Shown: positions 34,701 through 49,700, counted from the stretch's first letter. The stretch is 64,000 nucleotides of DNA from Acanthaster planci (GCF_001949145.1 NW_019091613.1:133628-197627); one strand, 5' to 3'. A program made the numbers and translations. The notes: a model not told the origin generated them from the sequence alone.

Positions 34701-37700
34701 GTTTGTACGATAAACCGATTATCGATTCTCTTGGGACCGTCAGCACGTGAGATTGTCATTAAATCCAGTATCGGTTTAATAATCTGGATACACGACCTGA
34801 TTCGATTTTAAGCTGTATCGAGTGTTCGAGTATCGTGACCAACGGAGACGGCCGGAGAGCAAGGATATGACCAATAAAACAATGTCGATCCTGCACTATC
34901 AACGTCACGTGAGTGATTTCACGTCACTGAAAGGGAGAGGTATAAATTAAACAGTCAACGGATAACGTCCTGTTCAGGTGGACTGACGTTAACAGGACAC
35001 CCCGCTCAAATTTTGGAGAAGATCAACAGTGAGTTTCGAACTAATTGAAATTATTATCTTGTGTCTTCAAACTTGCCGTCCTTACGCTACTACTAGCGTT
35101 TATGAAGCTACCAACATGAGTTGAGAAATCTTAAATTTCAAACCTCCTCGTGAAATTTAATTTTGCCACAATAGATTTAAACTACGCATTAAGTTGCTTG
35201 AGTAATGCTATTATGGACGGAAAAGGTTTAATAACGTACCAGTCTACTTGTGATGCATGTGGTCTGATTTCTAGACAAGAGTCAGTATTGGATTACGTTT
35301 CCAGGGACAACAGCTGTGGAAGAAAGTTGTCGAAGCACACTTTATCGGGTGTCCAATATCAATCCGCAGGTCGAGTGACTGCAAAAGACGCGATATTCAA
35401 AACCGGATTTGGGACGGGGACGTGCTCATTTTAGCTTTGCGTCGCAGTGAAAATTGCACAAGAGGAACTCCCTCGGAGTTCACGCAGCTTCACACTCCGA
35501 AAGGTATAGAAGGCGAGAAAAATAACAATTACTTCATACTTTCTACTGCAATTTGTATGCGTGGTATATTCAGCGCCGACTGGCTTCATTCTTGAGCGAG
35601 GGAATACATATGTGTCCATTTCTTTGGCATAGTGTCAAAGGGACGTTTCGCCCCACTATGTGAAGTGCGAAATAACACTTGGAGAAGGGGTAGATTTTTA
35701 TTGCTTGTTGGAATTGAATGATTAAAACATGAACTGCTTTGAACTGGTTCAGAAAGAGACACCCCCCGACACACACACACAACCACCCACTCTCTCCCTC
35801 AATCATTATTATGGGCACAAATCACGCGATCTGACAACAAACAGCAATCTAACATAAAAGCACGGCTCGGCCCTCTCGGTTTGATAAGTTCACGGCGCGA
35901 GATTCAATTCCCAGCGGGGGGGAGTCATCGCTTACGGGTAAGAAACGGGAAGTGATCTGAACGAGAGCTGGCGGTCAAACAATCTCAAAGGGGTGGTCTC
36001 TTTCAAATAAGTTGAAATGAACCCAGTCAATTCAACGTCCTTTATTTTTTGTGTTTGTGTCTTTTGAACTAAAGGTGTGTGTACATGTTCATATTTTTGG
36101 CAAGAAAAAAAAAACACGTGTTGTCCAATGTGCAGGTTGTATGCTGATGCAGGGTTTTTGTTTGTTTTGTTTTGCTTTGCTTTATTCTGTTGGCGAAAAG
36201 ATGATTTGTTTTTCCCCACTTTATTTGGTGGTTGCCTTTAATGTTGCTGTTCCCAAGGACGCTGTTAGAGTGTTTCATTAGTCGATAATTCCACGAAAGT
36301 GCCATTGATGTATATGTTGACCTGTCATTGTATTCTTATTTTTGTTTAAATTACTGTTACAGCAGCTGTCGTTGCTGTAGCAGATGTAACCGTGGTTGTT
36401 ATTTGATGTTGACAGTTAGTTATTGTTGTTGCTTCTGATCTTCTCAAATATTTCTGTTTACTGTTTAGTCATCCTTAGCAAAGTAAAGGTACACTCGCGG
36501 CTATCTTACTCCACTTCGATAAGCACTGCATTACTCTTGTTAATGAAATATACATGAAGCTGTTGATATCTCAAAATTTCCGTGTGTAATTTGCACCTAC
36601 AGAGGAGGCCGACTTTATCGGTCACTGATTTCCAGCTCATATGAAAGCACCAGGATGATCCCATGTGAGAAAATTATAATAATGAAATCACGTTGGGGTC
36701 ATTGAAAGTTCGTCTCAACTCATTACTTAACGGTGAGAAGACGATCATAAAACGCGGTGTGTGTCAAAGAAAAAATGATGTTTCCCCTGATTGGGTCATG
36801 GGCCATTGCTTTCCAATGGAGTGAACACTCTAATTTCTATACTGGATTTTAAAACAACGGAAAGTTAAGGCTGTATACATGTATTAAAGTCTAGGCTTAG
36901 AAACGCAATGCCCCGGGCGCAATACCATAAAGAGGTCTAAGTCATTCAATTCACATATACCCAGAACAGTTCACTGATTAAATTGAAGCCAAATTCAATC
37001 CTGTACAAATTAATAAAACACCAAGGATTGTGTTTAAGTCAAACAAGCATTTAGAGTAATCGACAAAATAATTTCAAATCTGCTAACTTGAAAAAAGGAG
37101 GGAGCAACCTTTCACCGTAAGAGATCGAGATCATGTCATTTGGTAACAGGAAAAATCTAATTTAACAAATAAAAACAAATATCGACACGTTGATAAACAC
37201 AAATCTCTGTGATTTTCATTGCTTGTGATTGGCTCAAACTGTATTTTGGTTATAAAACGTTTGTTGTTGTTCCTCTTGGGGCTCTATGATATTAGTGACA
37301 AAAGTCACAAGAGGAGGACAGCTTACCAGCGAAAGCAGTGCAAATCCCGACGCCACGTTAAGCATGAGGGGGATAAAATGGAACTGCCCCGCCACCCCGG
37401 TGATCTTGATGTTGAATAGAATACCGTAGGCCTTTGTCAACGTCCGATGCTCAGAGCCGTTTGACTTGTAGTACTTCGAGTACCTGGTTACCATGACGAT
37501 GAGAGGCGAAGACAGAAACAAAGAAGCTAATTAAGAGAGGAATAGAGAGGTGCGTTGGAGGATAGCAAAGACCGACGAATTAAGGGACGAAACCTCAAGA
37601 TGAGAAGCACGAGTTTTCGCGGTAGCCCGTCCCAATCAGATATTAAGTGATGAATCCAATGTGACAACCCGGGGCTGGTGAATTCCTTCTAATGTGCTCT

Positions 37701-40700
37701 CAATATCAAACTGCGGTTCTTTCCAAGCAGACATCGCTGTCGTCTTGAGACTTCTATTCATTTAGCGTCAATTTGGCCAAATCGGTTGGCGGGGGAAACC
37801 GTCTCAGCTGGTCACATTCGTTCCGCAAGAGAAAACTGCGCCAGCGAAAGAAAGAAACCCTGGCGCAGTGACTTAAAATGTTCGCTTTAAAATTGATGCT
37901 GTCTCTCGCATTCTTAATGCAGAGTTCTCATTACATTCTAATTAAACCTCTTTCCACGAATGTTATCCATTGGAATAAACATGGAGGATGTTGTTTCCCT
38001 TCCTCCATATGAATCGCGCCAGCGATAACTTAACCTTGCAAAAGAGGTGGGCGATGTTATGAGAGGAATGCTGGCGCCACGACCTGACACTTTCCTATTA
38101 ATGGCCAAGTATATCAAATTCAACATTCTAAGCTATTTAAAGGGAGTGAAATGGTGATGACAAATTACAACGAACCGGGGGAATTGCAACTTGAACAAGC
38201 TTCAGTATGCTTGGCCAAAACATAAGATGTTTTTTCCCCGAAGCTGACAAGGATCATTTTGGCTGTATTCGACGCGTATTTTGGAAAAAAAATTATCAAA
38301 GTCGTGTCTTGCTTGGGTTCACGACTATGACTACGTCGTAGACCTATACAAGAAAAGTCACGGAAATGAACAGAAACAGGCTCAAGCAAGGTCCTGTTTG
38401 AGCTGGTCCCCTTACCGGAAGTTGAACCCCGCAGCTATTTGGGCGTGCTGGTCATCGGAGCGGAAGAATCGATACTTGGGCAGACATTCGTCTCGATGTC
38501 TATCAAGGTTGCAATTCCACTGAATGTCTATCGTGACCACGCCTCCCTGGAGAAAGAAGTGAATTGTTAATCGTTGATAGGAATGACATCTTTCTGACCC
38601 GGCAATGCAGACTGCAGCCGACGGTGTAAAAGTAAGGCTGGGGGTATAACCCAGAATTCATGATACATCCAGCTGTGCCTCCCCTTAAAAAGCATAGTTA
38701 CATTAGCTTGTAATACCAGATCCAACAAAATAGGTCTTAGAACTTTCTTGAAGTAAAGTTATTTGTGTTTGCAACAAAAAGAGCAAACTGCATGACCTCT
38801 TCGTGTTCATCTATTGCTCAGTTTGGCATCCTGAGTCAAGTAAACATTATGTGGGGAAAATATCGAAAGTTCCCTTATCAATTTAGATTGTGCAATATTC
38901 ATTATTAGCCTTTTAACTTGACTTGGCTCTGGTGACGTGACTGATTTTATAAGGTTGCACGGGCCACGTAGTGAGCCAACTAAACGGTTGAAGGTATTTC
39001 CCTAAATAAGAACTGGCCCACAGTAACTCCCCATTGAAAAGCACTGGCTACGCCCCTGGATGATATGAGTTAAGCCTTAATGCTGCAACATTACACTTGT
39101 CATGAAAGTCCTAACCATCCATTCAACCTCCAGGTAAAATGTCTGACGTTTAGTGTCACTTCACTTAACATTTTAATCTAGGAGTCCGAAGAAATTACTG
39201 TGACCGCGGCGTGAATAGTGACCACGCGTCTTATCTCCCTTGCGTTTTATTGGTAACAGCTAAGCCTTAATTGGGGTTCGGATGGGCTGACAAGAAAAAT
39301 AATGCGGATGGCTGGATTATCAGTAATACACTCCGCACAAAATCTGCAGTCGTATAGCGTTGAGTTCAGCTCCCGTAACTACATAGCGAAAACCTCTGTA
39401 TAGCGATACCAAGTAACTGACAAGATGAGAGTGTGGATAGGCAGCAATCACAGGCGCGCGCGCGGCAAAGAATGCTGGGACCTTTGTGCGTGAAAATACC
39501 CAGTAGGCCTACTCGTGTGTTTTGCAAGGTAACTTTTTAACTTCAACCCGGAATATAATAAAACAAGGGAATACTGTGACGTCCTTCGGATTTTTGGGCT
39601 CACCTTGTAAGCCATGTTCTCGAACGTGTCATTCGCCATTTCCACAATAGACCCCAGCTTAAAGATGGGACAGAGTGGGTCGTTGACCGGGTCGTACATG
39701 CAGCCCCGCAAGTAGGCCTTCTCCGCCGTCTCCCGTATATTTCTTCTGTGACAAAAGCGAAAGGGAACGGGGACATGCAGCATTACGAAGTACAAAGAAA
39801 GATGATTAGTTTCACACGAAAACAAATCATGGTTCGGTTCACTTGCTAACAGGTTACGTCTTGAACACACTTGCTTTCGAAATACGATATCTCAACAGAT
39901 GCCGTTGTTTTTAAATGAGACCACTCGCAAGGGCCGGGGCGTTTCAAGAAAAGTTGCTTTGAATTGCAAACTTTCAGGTGCTCCATTAGTCCAAGAATTG
40001 CAAGTGTCGTTTTGTACCCTCCCTTTAAAGAAAAAAAATTAGAACTTTCATATTCTATAATATGCATAACACATGCACGGCGGCGTCTCTAGCGATTGAA
40101 TTGCCTGAATATACCGACACATGATTAAGTAATTAATGTTTCACAGCAAGTACAAAATGTACTGACATCTGCACATAAAAATCTGTACACGATAGCTGCA
40201 GGGTAGAACTTATTGTCATTTCGGGTTCAATATATGATTTTTGTTGTTTTTTTTTCAAAGCATACCACTTTAACCATTTCTGCAATTGATATTGGGCCGG
40301 GAGTGACGCAAGGGAAGTGAAGGCACTACGCGCTTGGATACAATATGGTAGGGTGTTGCTATATAAGCTGTGGCTTTCTTGAAACTCAGCCTGAATCGAC
40401 GCGACGACGGAGTGTTTCCAAAGGTTGGAAACTGATTAGCTAGCATACTTTTATAATTGCGCAGGCCAAATTCGTGGTTTGTGTCCACGTCGGCTTTCCA
40501 TTTTGGAGTTCTTACAATTTAGAAGACAATACGATATTACGTACATCAGTCTTGCGGACATTATAATCTACCTCTAAGAAATGTCTGTACAGGTAAAATA
40601 AATTTATAAATGGAACTGCCGACTTCTACAGTGCCGAAAGGTTATCCTAGAAACTTGAACTCAGTTCATGACTCCATCCCACCGTGAAATTATTGTCACA

Positions 40701-43700
40701 GAACTACCGCAAAGTGAACGGGGTGTACAAATTTTTCCCAAGCCATTTGCATTTCTGCAGATTACATCGCTAAACGACGCGCGTTCACTGATTATATTCT
40801 TGTCACACAGCATGCTTGATCAAGCGTGAAGCCAACCCTTTGGAGCAGGAAAAAACTATGCCACTTTTTAAAAGCCGCATTCGTCACCAGTAACTCATCC
40901 ATTACAAGAACTGATTGGGACAAGAAGAGTGTTGCTTCTTAAGTGAAGCGAGTAGTAATCTCGGGAATTCTAAATTTACTTGGCCTCTGGACCCTTCGAT
41001 TGGCATGCCTTTTCCATCATTCGCGGTTTTTTGTCGCAAACCAGTAAAAGCAGGACTTGAAAAAAGAATGGGTCTTCTTCCCGGTCGTATTAATTTTGCC
41101 TGATATCACTCTCGCTCCAGCCGGAATCCGAGTCCCACTGATTAACTTCTCAACATCAGGACTGCTTGTAAAGTATCGGGAAGGTGGTGTGTCACAAATT
41201 AGCTCGTAAGAGAAGGCAATCAATTACGCTTGACCTCCTGGTGTCTTTGGACGATAGGAGGAGGACGAAGTGGCTGTATGGAAGTTGACAAAGAGGGACG
41301 GGGAAGGAAACAGGCAAGCCCCCTCCCCATGCAGAAATATGACGGGGGACATTTACTTCAAACAAACTTTGTTCAGGCTAGCTGTGAACTGATGAAGAAA
41401 CTTAGCACCTTTGATAAGGTGAAATGTTGTTCGGGTGTTACGGGGAGGGAAATTTTATGCGTCAACATGAGCCAAACCAACCAGCCAACCTGTTCTTTCA
41501 ACGTGTTGTAATTAACTACATGTAAACATTAACGACTTCGAATCAGTGGCATCGAGTCATGACACCATCAAGCTATTCAAGATGAAAAAGAATGGCCTCA
41601 CGCTGGAGATTTTTATCTCACCTCAAAGATGAAAACGTACTGAGTGCTTTTTGCAATACGTGCAGGCCTACGTGCAGGATGCCCGGAAGTACGTAAAAGG
41701 TGACCATTAATCCGGTTGACTAATGAAAAAGCGCCAAAGCTGACAAGACTACTCATGTAGCCGTAAACTGTCGGTCGCGCGCCAGCTACGCGTGATTAAT
41801 AGAGGCCCATCAACTACACTGTAAAAATGATGATACTAATTCCTCGGATACAGAGTGTTTGCTTTTGCCCCCGACTCTCCTTGTTCTTTGACTTGGACGA
41901 GGTGGTCTCTTATTAGATTTTTTATTCGCATAACTGTAACACGACTAATTTGTGATCAGGGAGGAAATTTACTTTAAGGGTCAATACACTGTACAAGTTA
42001 GAACGACAGTGTGGGGGAAAATTGGCCTTTTACGAGGATTGATGGATTGATTAGAAAATCACCGTCTGAGGTGGTGCGTTGGTTGAGGTGGGGCATGGAG
42101 GTCGTTCAAGGGTTGGTTTCATAATTTTATGTATTATCATTTGTTTTTCGTTTTGTCTTTTTTAATTGTGAATTTTTGCAATAATGGTATACAGGAAAAA
42201 TTTATTGCAAATTCAGTGCTTAATCGTGCTACTTAAAATGTAAACAATTCGGACAATTTGAATCCTGGCAGAAAAAGCTGGAAATCGAAATGAAGTTTTC
42301 AATATAAGTAGAGATACACTGAAAGGTTTCATTTGATAGCTAAAACAACAATTTGTGACGATTTTTTTCGGGGGGGGGAGTAAATGTTACTTTTGGGTTG
42401 CATATCTATGAAACCCGAACAGTCACATTCGAACAACCGTAGTCAAACTATTTTGTGAAATGTTATGGTCACTCCCATTTTGCTGTTGGCAGCAACGACA
42501 AAACTTGCGGTGTTCATGGTATTTTTTTCGTATATGAATGGTTCCCTCTGTATTGATAAATTAAATAGGCTACTGATAACCAGTGTTGCAACCATGCCCC
42601 AGGGCCTGGTTCCAAACGGTCAACTAAATATCCAACCCTCCATCGTGCGGGTAGTGTCGGTCGAACCATAATGGTTAACTACAGTCATCCCTCAAACTTG
42701 CTCCTTGTAGTCTTCCAAGTCTTCCATCCAGTCGTTTTCCCGATCAAAACAGAATAAGACACAAGCTATTTTGGTTTCTGTTTTTTCTTCTAGTAATTAT
42801 CAGGGACTATTATTATGACAACCTTTCAGTGGAGTCAAATCAAAAGCTACCGTAGACACTTTACAAAAACAAAGTAACCCAGCGTGGAGGAATTCGCAAG
42901 CCTCATATGCCGTCCCAAGAGATGAAAAGTATGACAGGTTTAATCCCCCCCCCTGGCTGGACGACTCCTAGATTACTATACATGTACATGCGCTAGGAGT
43001 CTGCGGAGAAACGCTTCGTGGTGCATTTCAAGAACACAAGAACAGAAACAATGGAAGCGATACGTCTGGTTGAGATGGTTGTGAGGATTGATATAGGAAT
43101 TACAGAATGCGGTGAGGTTCAGTTTTGTATTTCCATATCATCCAATCAAAACAGATGACGCAGCGGCCAGACGTGCTTGAAAAACTTCATGCATTTTTAA
43201 TGTCTTCCATTTACTTATCAATAAAGTATTCAGGGTCTGTTTAGTGAGTTTCTGCTTGCAATTGACGAGATTAATAGTTTATATCAAATTTAATGGAATT
43301 GTTTTACAAAATCACGCAGAGACAAAAATATATCACACCGACTTGGCAATACTATAGAATTGGTGTTAACTGTGTTTTTTCAAGAATCCAACAGTGAAAC
43401 CACCAGTTGACATAGGTGTCCTAAAATCTCGCGCTGAACCAAAAATAAAACCATTCAAGTGGTTTTCTTTTATTGCACCATTCCACTGATATGTAATTCT
43501 TTCAAGTGATTTGAACAGTTCTGATTGTCGTAATAGTTCTTTAAATTAACTTGGTCTGAAGACATCGGCTATAACCCCTAGCCTTTCTCTTTAAGACTCC
43601 TTTAAATTTTGTAATTTCAGCAACGGATGAAGAAAAAAGACAATCTGTCGATATGAAGTGGAAAATATTGCTCGTCAGAGCAGAATATAGTGGTTAAGTG

Positions 43701-46700
43701 CGCCACATTATTTTGGGCACCATACACCGCACTTATCGACTTTTTGATTTAGTAAACGGACAGCAATATTTCTTCTTTTCTAGGAAACACCATTAGATTT
43801 GCAATAACGTCATTGCAGGTGTTCGGTTTCTTCATTTAAACTGATAATAATTTATATGCCTCCATAGACGTAATTGATTTTGCTCCATTAAGACTGTTCG
43901 TTGAACCTTAATCACAATCGATTCAGGGTTGAACACACAGTAAATTATTAGTATGCAAACAACACCGTAAGGTGAAACGATATATTCAATATAGAGACAG
44001 CCTACAACTGTACGATAATTTGAAACTGCATTTTTTCACCGGTAAAGAGATGAGGCAACGGAATGTTCCATAAGTACATCATGTAAGCCTATCTCAAATT
44101 GAGCCACTCATAAATTCGGACGCAATGTCACAGAAACAGCGATAGCAAATGCTCTCCAGTTTGCTTGCGAAGGAGAAAGCAAACGATCATTTGTTATCGT
44201 TTGTACTGTTGGATTAATTAAAATCTTGAGTTACGGCCTCAAACTTTCCCCCTTTAATTTTAACTCGAACAAAGACTCGCACTGGATTGCAAAGAAAGTG
44301 ATTCAAAGCTTGTACCATTTATGGGAGTAGTTTATGCACATTATTTACCCTTCTACGAGTAAAAAGTTACCAAGTGAAATATAACTTATGTGGCCGCAGA
44401 CTTTATCCGAAGCGAACTCATTCATTCAATCCGATGAACATGTTGCAGCTGATAAGGATGGAAAGGTTGCAGAGTAGCAAAAGGCTTTATTCCGTAAATA
44501 ATCTATCAATGGTACAGGTAATAAGGATACCGTTGGCTCATTTCCTATCTGAAATTTAAATTGAGGAATTTTGAAATGTCTGCCTCGCATAGATTTAGCT
44601 TGCTAGATTGACATCAGCCGAAAAGCTGGGAACATTACGGAAAATTAATTCACAGTTGCCGCCCTTGTGCTGCATGATCCCTTGTTTTTAAGATAGAACA
44701 TTTCCATGGAATTTGCTTTGGGTGAACCAACGCCATTTGTTGCCGATTCATTCTGTCTGTTCGCGATTAATTGGTAACGCGATATCGTTATTATTCTCAG
44801 CGGTACACCACTGATTGCACGGGTAAGAGACAGTACGACCACTCCGCAGACTAAGAGGGAGAACAAAAAACCTGACCGGAGTCGGGCCCTCTTCGGATTA
44901 AGATGATTGATGCGAAGGGAAGGATGAAATTGCTGAGGAAAACAGTGAGGAAGCGGGTGCATGCGGGGAAGAGGAATGAGAAATAACTAGATAATTGAAG
45001 AAAAGATCGAAGAGGATAAACGCAAAGACCGATGTTGAAATTGGGCATCAGTTTAGAGGTTGGCCTGCAGAGCAGTGGAAACACGCGCTGACAGGCGCAG
45101 AAAAAGTGGAATGCCTGGGGCAACAAGTGCACCAATGGCCCGACGGACGGACAAGACAAGACACCAAGATTAATGAATGCATGACTATACTCACTTTGAG
45201 AAGTTGAAGGCTGGGAAGGAAATGCTGTTTTTAATCATCACTGTGAAATTTTTAGCTTCTAGGAGCACCGGTACTTTAGCTCTAAATAGAAATCAGGAAA
45301 TAACGGAACTCATTATTAATGAAAATATTCACGAGCATTAAAAAAAGAACAAAAGTCCAAACCAATCAATATTGTGGAAGTAATTATAACAAGGCAGATG
45401 TTGATGTAAACAAATCCTTGAAAAGTGGCTGATCATGGGATCGGAGGTATGTACCAATTCCTCTCTCGGTCTGGCTCCAGGATAAAACGATAAACATTCT
45501 TTGATACTGTGACTGCAGTCATCGAATGCCTTTCCAGATGCCCCTCGCAAATAAGCCTTTTGTGACTAAAATTTGAATAAAATCTGATATATTGGGTTCT
45601 TTATGAACATACCGGTAACAATTTGAATTTTTCGTACTAAATACACTGTTGCTAAACCTCGTGAATCGAGGCAAACGTTTGCTTAGTTACATAAGAGAGG
45701 CCTTGTACCAATACAGTTTTCAGTGGATAAGAAAGGCACGAAATTGAACCAGTCCATAGACTGCTTCACTGATAAATTCTTAATTATGCACGCATGCGCA
45801 AAAATGGCCTTGGTGGCAAGAAGTGTGTGGGCCATTGAAAGTGTACAGGGATGCGACGTTGATGATCATTTTCTCTCAGGTTTTCTGGCTTTAATTTTTT
45901 TTCGTAAAAAAATCCCATTAAATCAGGTTTGCTATTAGTTTCTAATTAAGGACTCAGTGGAATTTCTCGTGCTCTGGTAAAAAAAGACTTTAGGCCCTGT
46001 AATCGTAATTTTTCCTGTGCGCACAAGATCGCCGTTTCTTAGTATGGCCCCTTTCCATCATAAATAGTATAAACTACATTGTTAGTGTTCTTGGAGCCAA
46101 TTTGTGCATTTGTAAAAACACGCACTGATGTTCAATGTACATGTACCGGTACTGTATACCCATTCGATTCACTGCTTTCTGCGCTTGGGAAATCTGAAGA
46201 ACCAGACCCGTTTCTCTTTGGAATCTGCGCTTTGTCTTGTACAACCCCAAACACAACAACTGAATACCGTTTCTTTCGGCAGTAGCCCTACTCCAAATAA
46301 CCGAGTTCAATGTAAGCTATGTACGTACAGTATCCGTGTACATTGAACATCGGTACGTGCTTTTACAAAATGCACAGGTTGGCTCCAAGAACACTAACAA
46401 TGTAATTTATACTACTTATGATGGAAGGGGCCATGCTAAGAAACAACAATCTCGTGCGCACAGGAAAAATTAGGAATACAAAGTCTTCTCAGAGAGCAGT
46501 AAAAATTCCACTTCAATTAGAAACTAATCTCAAACACAATTTAATGGGATTTTCTGGAAAAAATCAACAAAGCCAAAAAAGCCAGATGGAAAATGATCAT
46601 CAAAGTCGCACCCCTGTACATTTTCAATGGTCTACTCACACTTCTTGCCACTTAGGCCATTTGTGCGCATGCCTGCTTAATTATGAATTCTAATTCTAAT

Positions 46701-49700
46701 TGTTGTTTCATGTGCAATCAGATAACTCGTGCAGTGTACCAGTTTTTATTCAAATTTAATTTGCAACAGGCTTATTGGATCTGTGCTATACAAATGCAGC
46801 TGCCAGGGGAACTATTCGAAAATTGGTTGACGATTGAAAGAACCAGATGTATATAGAATCTTCTTTAGCTAAGTTCATTCACTTGCATCCGATATCAGCT
46901 TCGTGCACCAGGAGATCAATTTATATGGAAACTTGATATTACAACCCACATTTCTGCCACTTTTTTCAAGCATACTCGCACACCCTGATTACTTTTAGGA
47001 CGAAGGAAGGGAATCAAAGAATCAATACATGGATGTAGGTGATAAGGGCAAAATTCGGTCGGTAAACTTCAAGCCACAGTAACAGAGATTGCCGAATGAC
47101 GACGCCTGCTCCGCGCTGCGTCACATGGCCGGCGTGTATGGCTTTTGTTATTCTTCCCCGTAAAGGGGGGGGGGCTACAAGATAATTTTAAACGCACAAG
47201 TGAGCTAAGGGAGATGCAGCAGTAGACATGGGTCCGACGACTAACCTTTTTTGTGCACTGGGGGGCAAAGGAGTGAAGGAGCAATAAAGACGTTACCTAG
47301 GAAACAGGAATCACCTGACAAACGTAGATTCGTTTTAACGGACATGATTTGTCCCTTTTGGGAATGTTAGACAAACACGATCAAAGACTTCCTACATGTG
47401 TAAACGAGCCCTCTGAACATTGTTTTGTACATAATTTGAAAGAGTCCGTGCAATGTAATTTGAAAATGCAGTTACTGAAAACGTTCCTTTGTTTCCCTTT
47501 TAATACGATTTTCAATTATTTTTGCACAATTTCAAAGGGCATTTTTATATCTTAATTTTATGCTCATGCAAATTGAGCAAAAGTGGGATGTCATTCAAGG
47601 CAGAAACCTCCGTCAGTGTTACAGCCATTTCCGCACTTGCATTTGGGATACTATGCTTTATTTAGAACATTTTCCAGCGTGTGCGTACAGGAAATAGTCA
47701 TAAATAGTCATAAATCATAAAAATTTCCTCAATCTCCTCCAAAACTACCAGTCATTTTTTCTAGGCTCTCCTCATCCCAAGGCACTTTTGCCTACAATTC
47801 TGCTCTTCCAATTCTCAACTCAACCATCTCCCGGGAATGCGCGTACAGGAAACCAAGCTTCTCAAAAGCCCAGCCAGAGTATAGAGTCTTCCCTCTTGTC
47901 CAAACACATTGGTGAATTAAGAGGGGGCTGATGCCAGAGCAGAACCGAATTTAACGGGGTAAAAACGAACAAAGGGTATGCAGTGCAAACGCTCCATAGA
48001 TAAGAACTCTTGAGTCCTCGTTGTCGGCCAGTTCCCAAAAGGGCGAGTGATTGGACTTTGTACCATATATTATGATTCCACCTGTTTTCTCTGTATAGGC
48101 GTGGGTTTCAAGACCACTTATTCCAAGAAGTGTTTTCCTGTACATTTAAGAATGTAAAGCATATTTGTTTTATTTTGGGATTGTACCCAGTCGTCCAATA
48201 GGAAAAGTATACTTTTAGCCTCAAAGGCATACACGGGGGGGGGCGCCATAGGCTTCAGCCCCCCCCCCAGTCTTGTTTCCCGACTTGCTGGAAAACGAAG
48301 ATGCAATACAACAACAACTTATACTATTAGCTCCGACAGATTCATACGTCCCAGTCTCCTGTGGCGCAACTGGGGGTGGGGCTTGAGCATTGTGAGCTAG
48401 CCCTATAGGGTGTAATTTTGGTCTGAGCCCCCCCCCCCGACAAATCCATTGCTTGGCTTTGGCTTGGAAATTTTATTATCAGCTAGTTTTAAAATGGAAT
48501 AATCCATTAATTTTCGACCACCTTGTTTCTTTTCGTTTCTTTGAATAGAATATTTTTTGATATTGTTTTCGAGGTAATTTCAAGTACTTTTACCCACTCC
48601 GAACAATGAAGTCACCCTTTTAAACGGGCGCTCTCCACATCTGTACCACACCCACGAAAAAGCAATAAAAAGAATTAGTTCCGTCGATTCCGTCTGGCTT
48701 GGTTCATACCGCCGCCGGCCTCAATCTCCTACCCCAGTTCGTCGGCGTCCCGCAGGAAGAAAAAATTGTTCCCTGATGATCGCGATGATTTCCCTCATGA
48801 CAAAGACGCCCGACTCCCCGCTCGCTGTGCTGTGATCTCTTCATCTGCCGTGGGCCTCACAACGAGACGGTTAGCTCCAACGGCCCAATTATTTCGATTT
48901 CTCGCTGCGTTGGAAAATTTGACGAGTATGTTCTCGTGGAAATTGTATTACCGTATGTGCGGTAGTCTTTAATCGGAGGACTCATTGGGGGCGCTGTGTA
49001 GTGTTTTTATCTGTACCCCACCGGGAGTGGAGATGTGCCTTTTTCAAGATGACTGGCGTAAATAAGCCTTTTGTGAGTGACCTTTGAATAAAATCTGGTA
49101 TCCTGAGTTCTTTAAATTCACGGGAAAATAATAATTAGAATTCTTCATACTAAAAACACTGTTGCTATACCTCGTGATTCGGGGCAAGCGTTTACTTAGT
49201 AAGAGACGCCTTGCACCAATACACCGTTCTCAATGGAAAAGAAGGGCAAAAAGGAACCAGTCCATTCCAGAGATGGTGGTTGCTATGCAAAAGCTTGCCC
49301 CGAATCACGAGGTATAACAACAGCGTCTTTAGTCTGAGGAATTAAACTTGTTACGTTTGTGTGCGATCAAATAACTACGTGTACCAGATTTCATTTCATT
49401 GCAAATGGCTTACTCTTTCACGCTCACTGGATGGAATGCGTTTGAATATAAGGCTGTCATTAGGCAACCCCCAGTACTTTGCAACAACGACACTTCCTTC
49501 ACAAAATTTTGTTGAACGGATTAGTTCCTCCAAGGTGTTGCTGGCCAGCGAATATGTGTTTGTGTCATGGACATCTTTGATTTTCACTCTGGAAGTTTGG
49601 GAGAAGTACTAACTTGAAAACTACCGTTGAGGCGAACTCGTGTGTGTTCTGAGGAAGGAAAATGCCCTCATCCCATCTCCTAATCTACAGCTCAATCAGA

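Larger units (their letters stand above)
32372..37326. other. P2X intron with a MITE and an antisense promoter-like segment
   Basis: Contains MITE family 2 copy B (33425-33604) and the promoter-like block at 34871-35030 (both described separately), plus a CA repeat near 35770. An open minus-strand stretch at 34352-34759 (135 codons) has no recognised family. Confidence 0.5.

Noticed and set aside
38985-39058. CTGGCTACGCCCCTGG, a typical transposon terminal word
   Set aside because: Only one end was seen; no matching opposite end was located, so no element is called.
44830-44960. Minus-strand stretch LTVFLSNFILPF resembling the missing P2X exon
   Set aside because: The conserved lysine is absent, and candidate donors are in phases incompatible with the next exon.
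45440-45550. Minus-strand stretch with TVSKNVYRF resembling the missing P2X exon (FTxxIKNxxRF)
   Set aside because: One residue too short before KN, no FP or FNF continuation, and the only usable donor gives a phase that creates a stop on joining to the next exon.
45590-45640. Minus-strand peptide VTGMFIKNPIYQI resembling P2X
   Set aside because: It lies in the terminal repeat of a MITE and runs into a stop; it is a chance translation of the repeat.
49396-49587. 63-codon minus-strand frame (DVHDTNTYSLASNTLEEL) with a protein-like look
   Set aside because: It overlaps the end of MITE copy C and has no family match or splice support.
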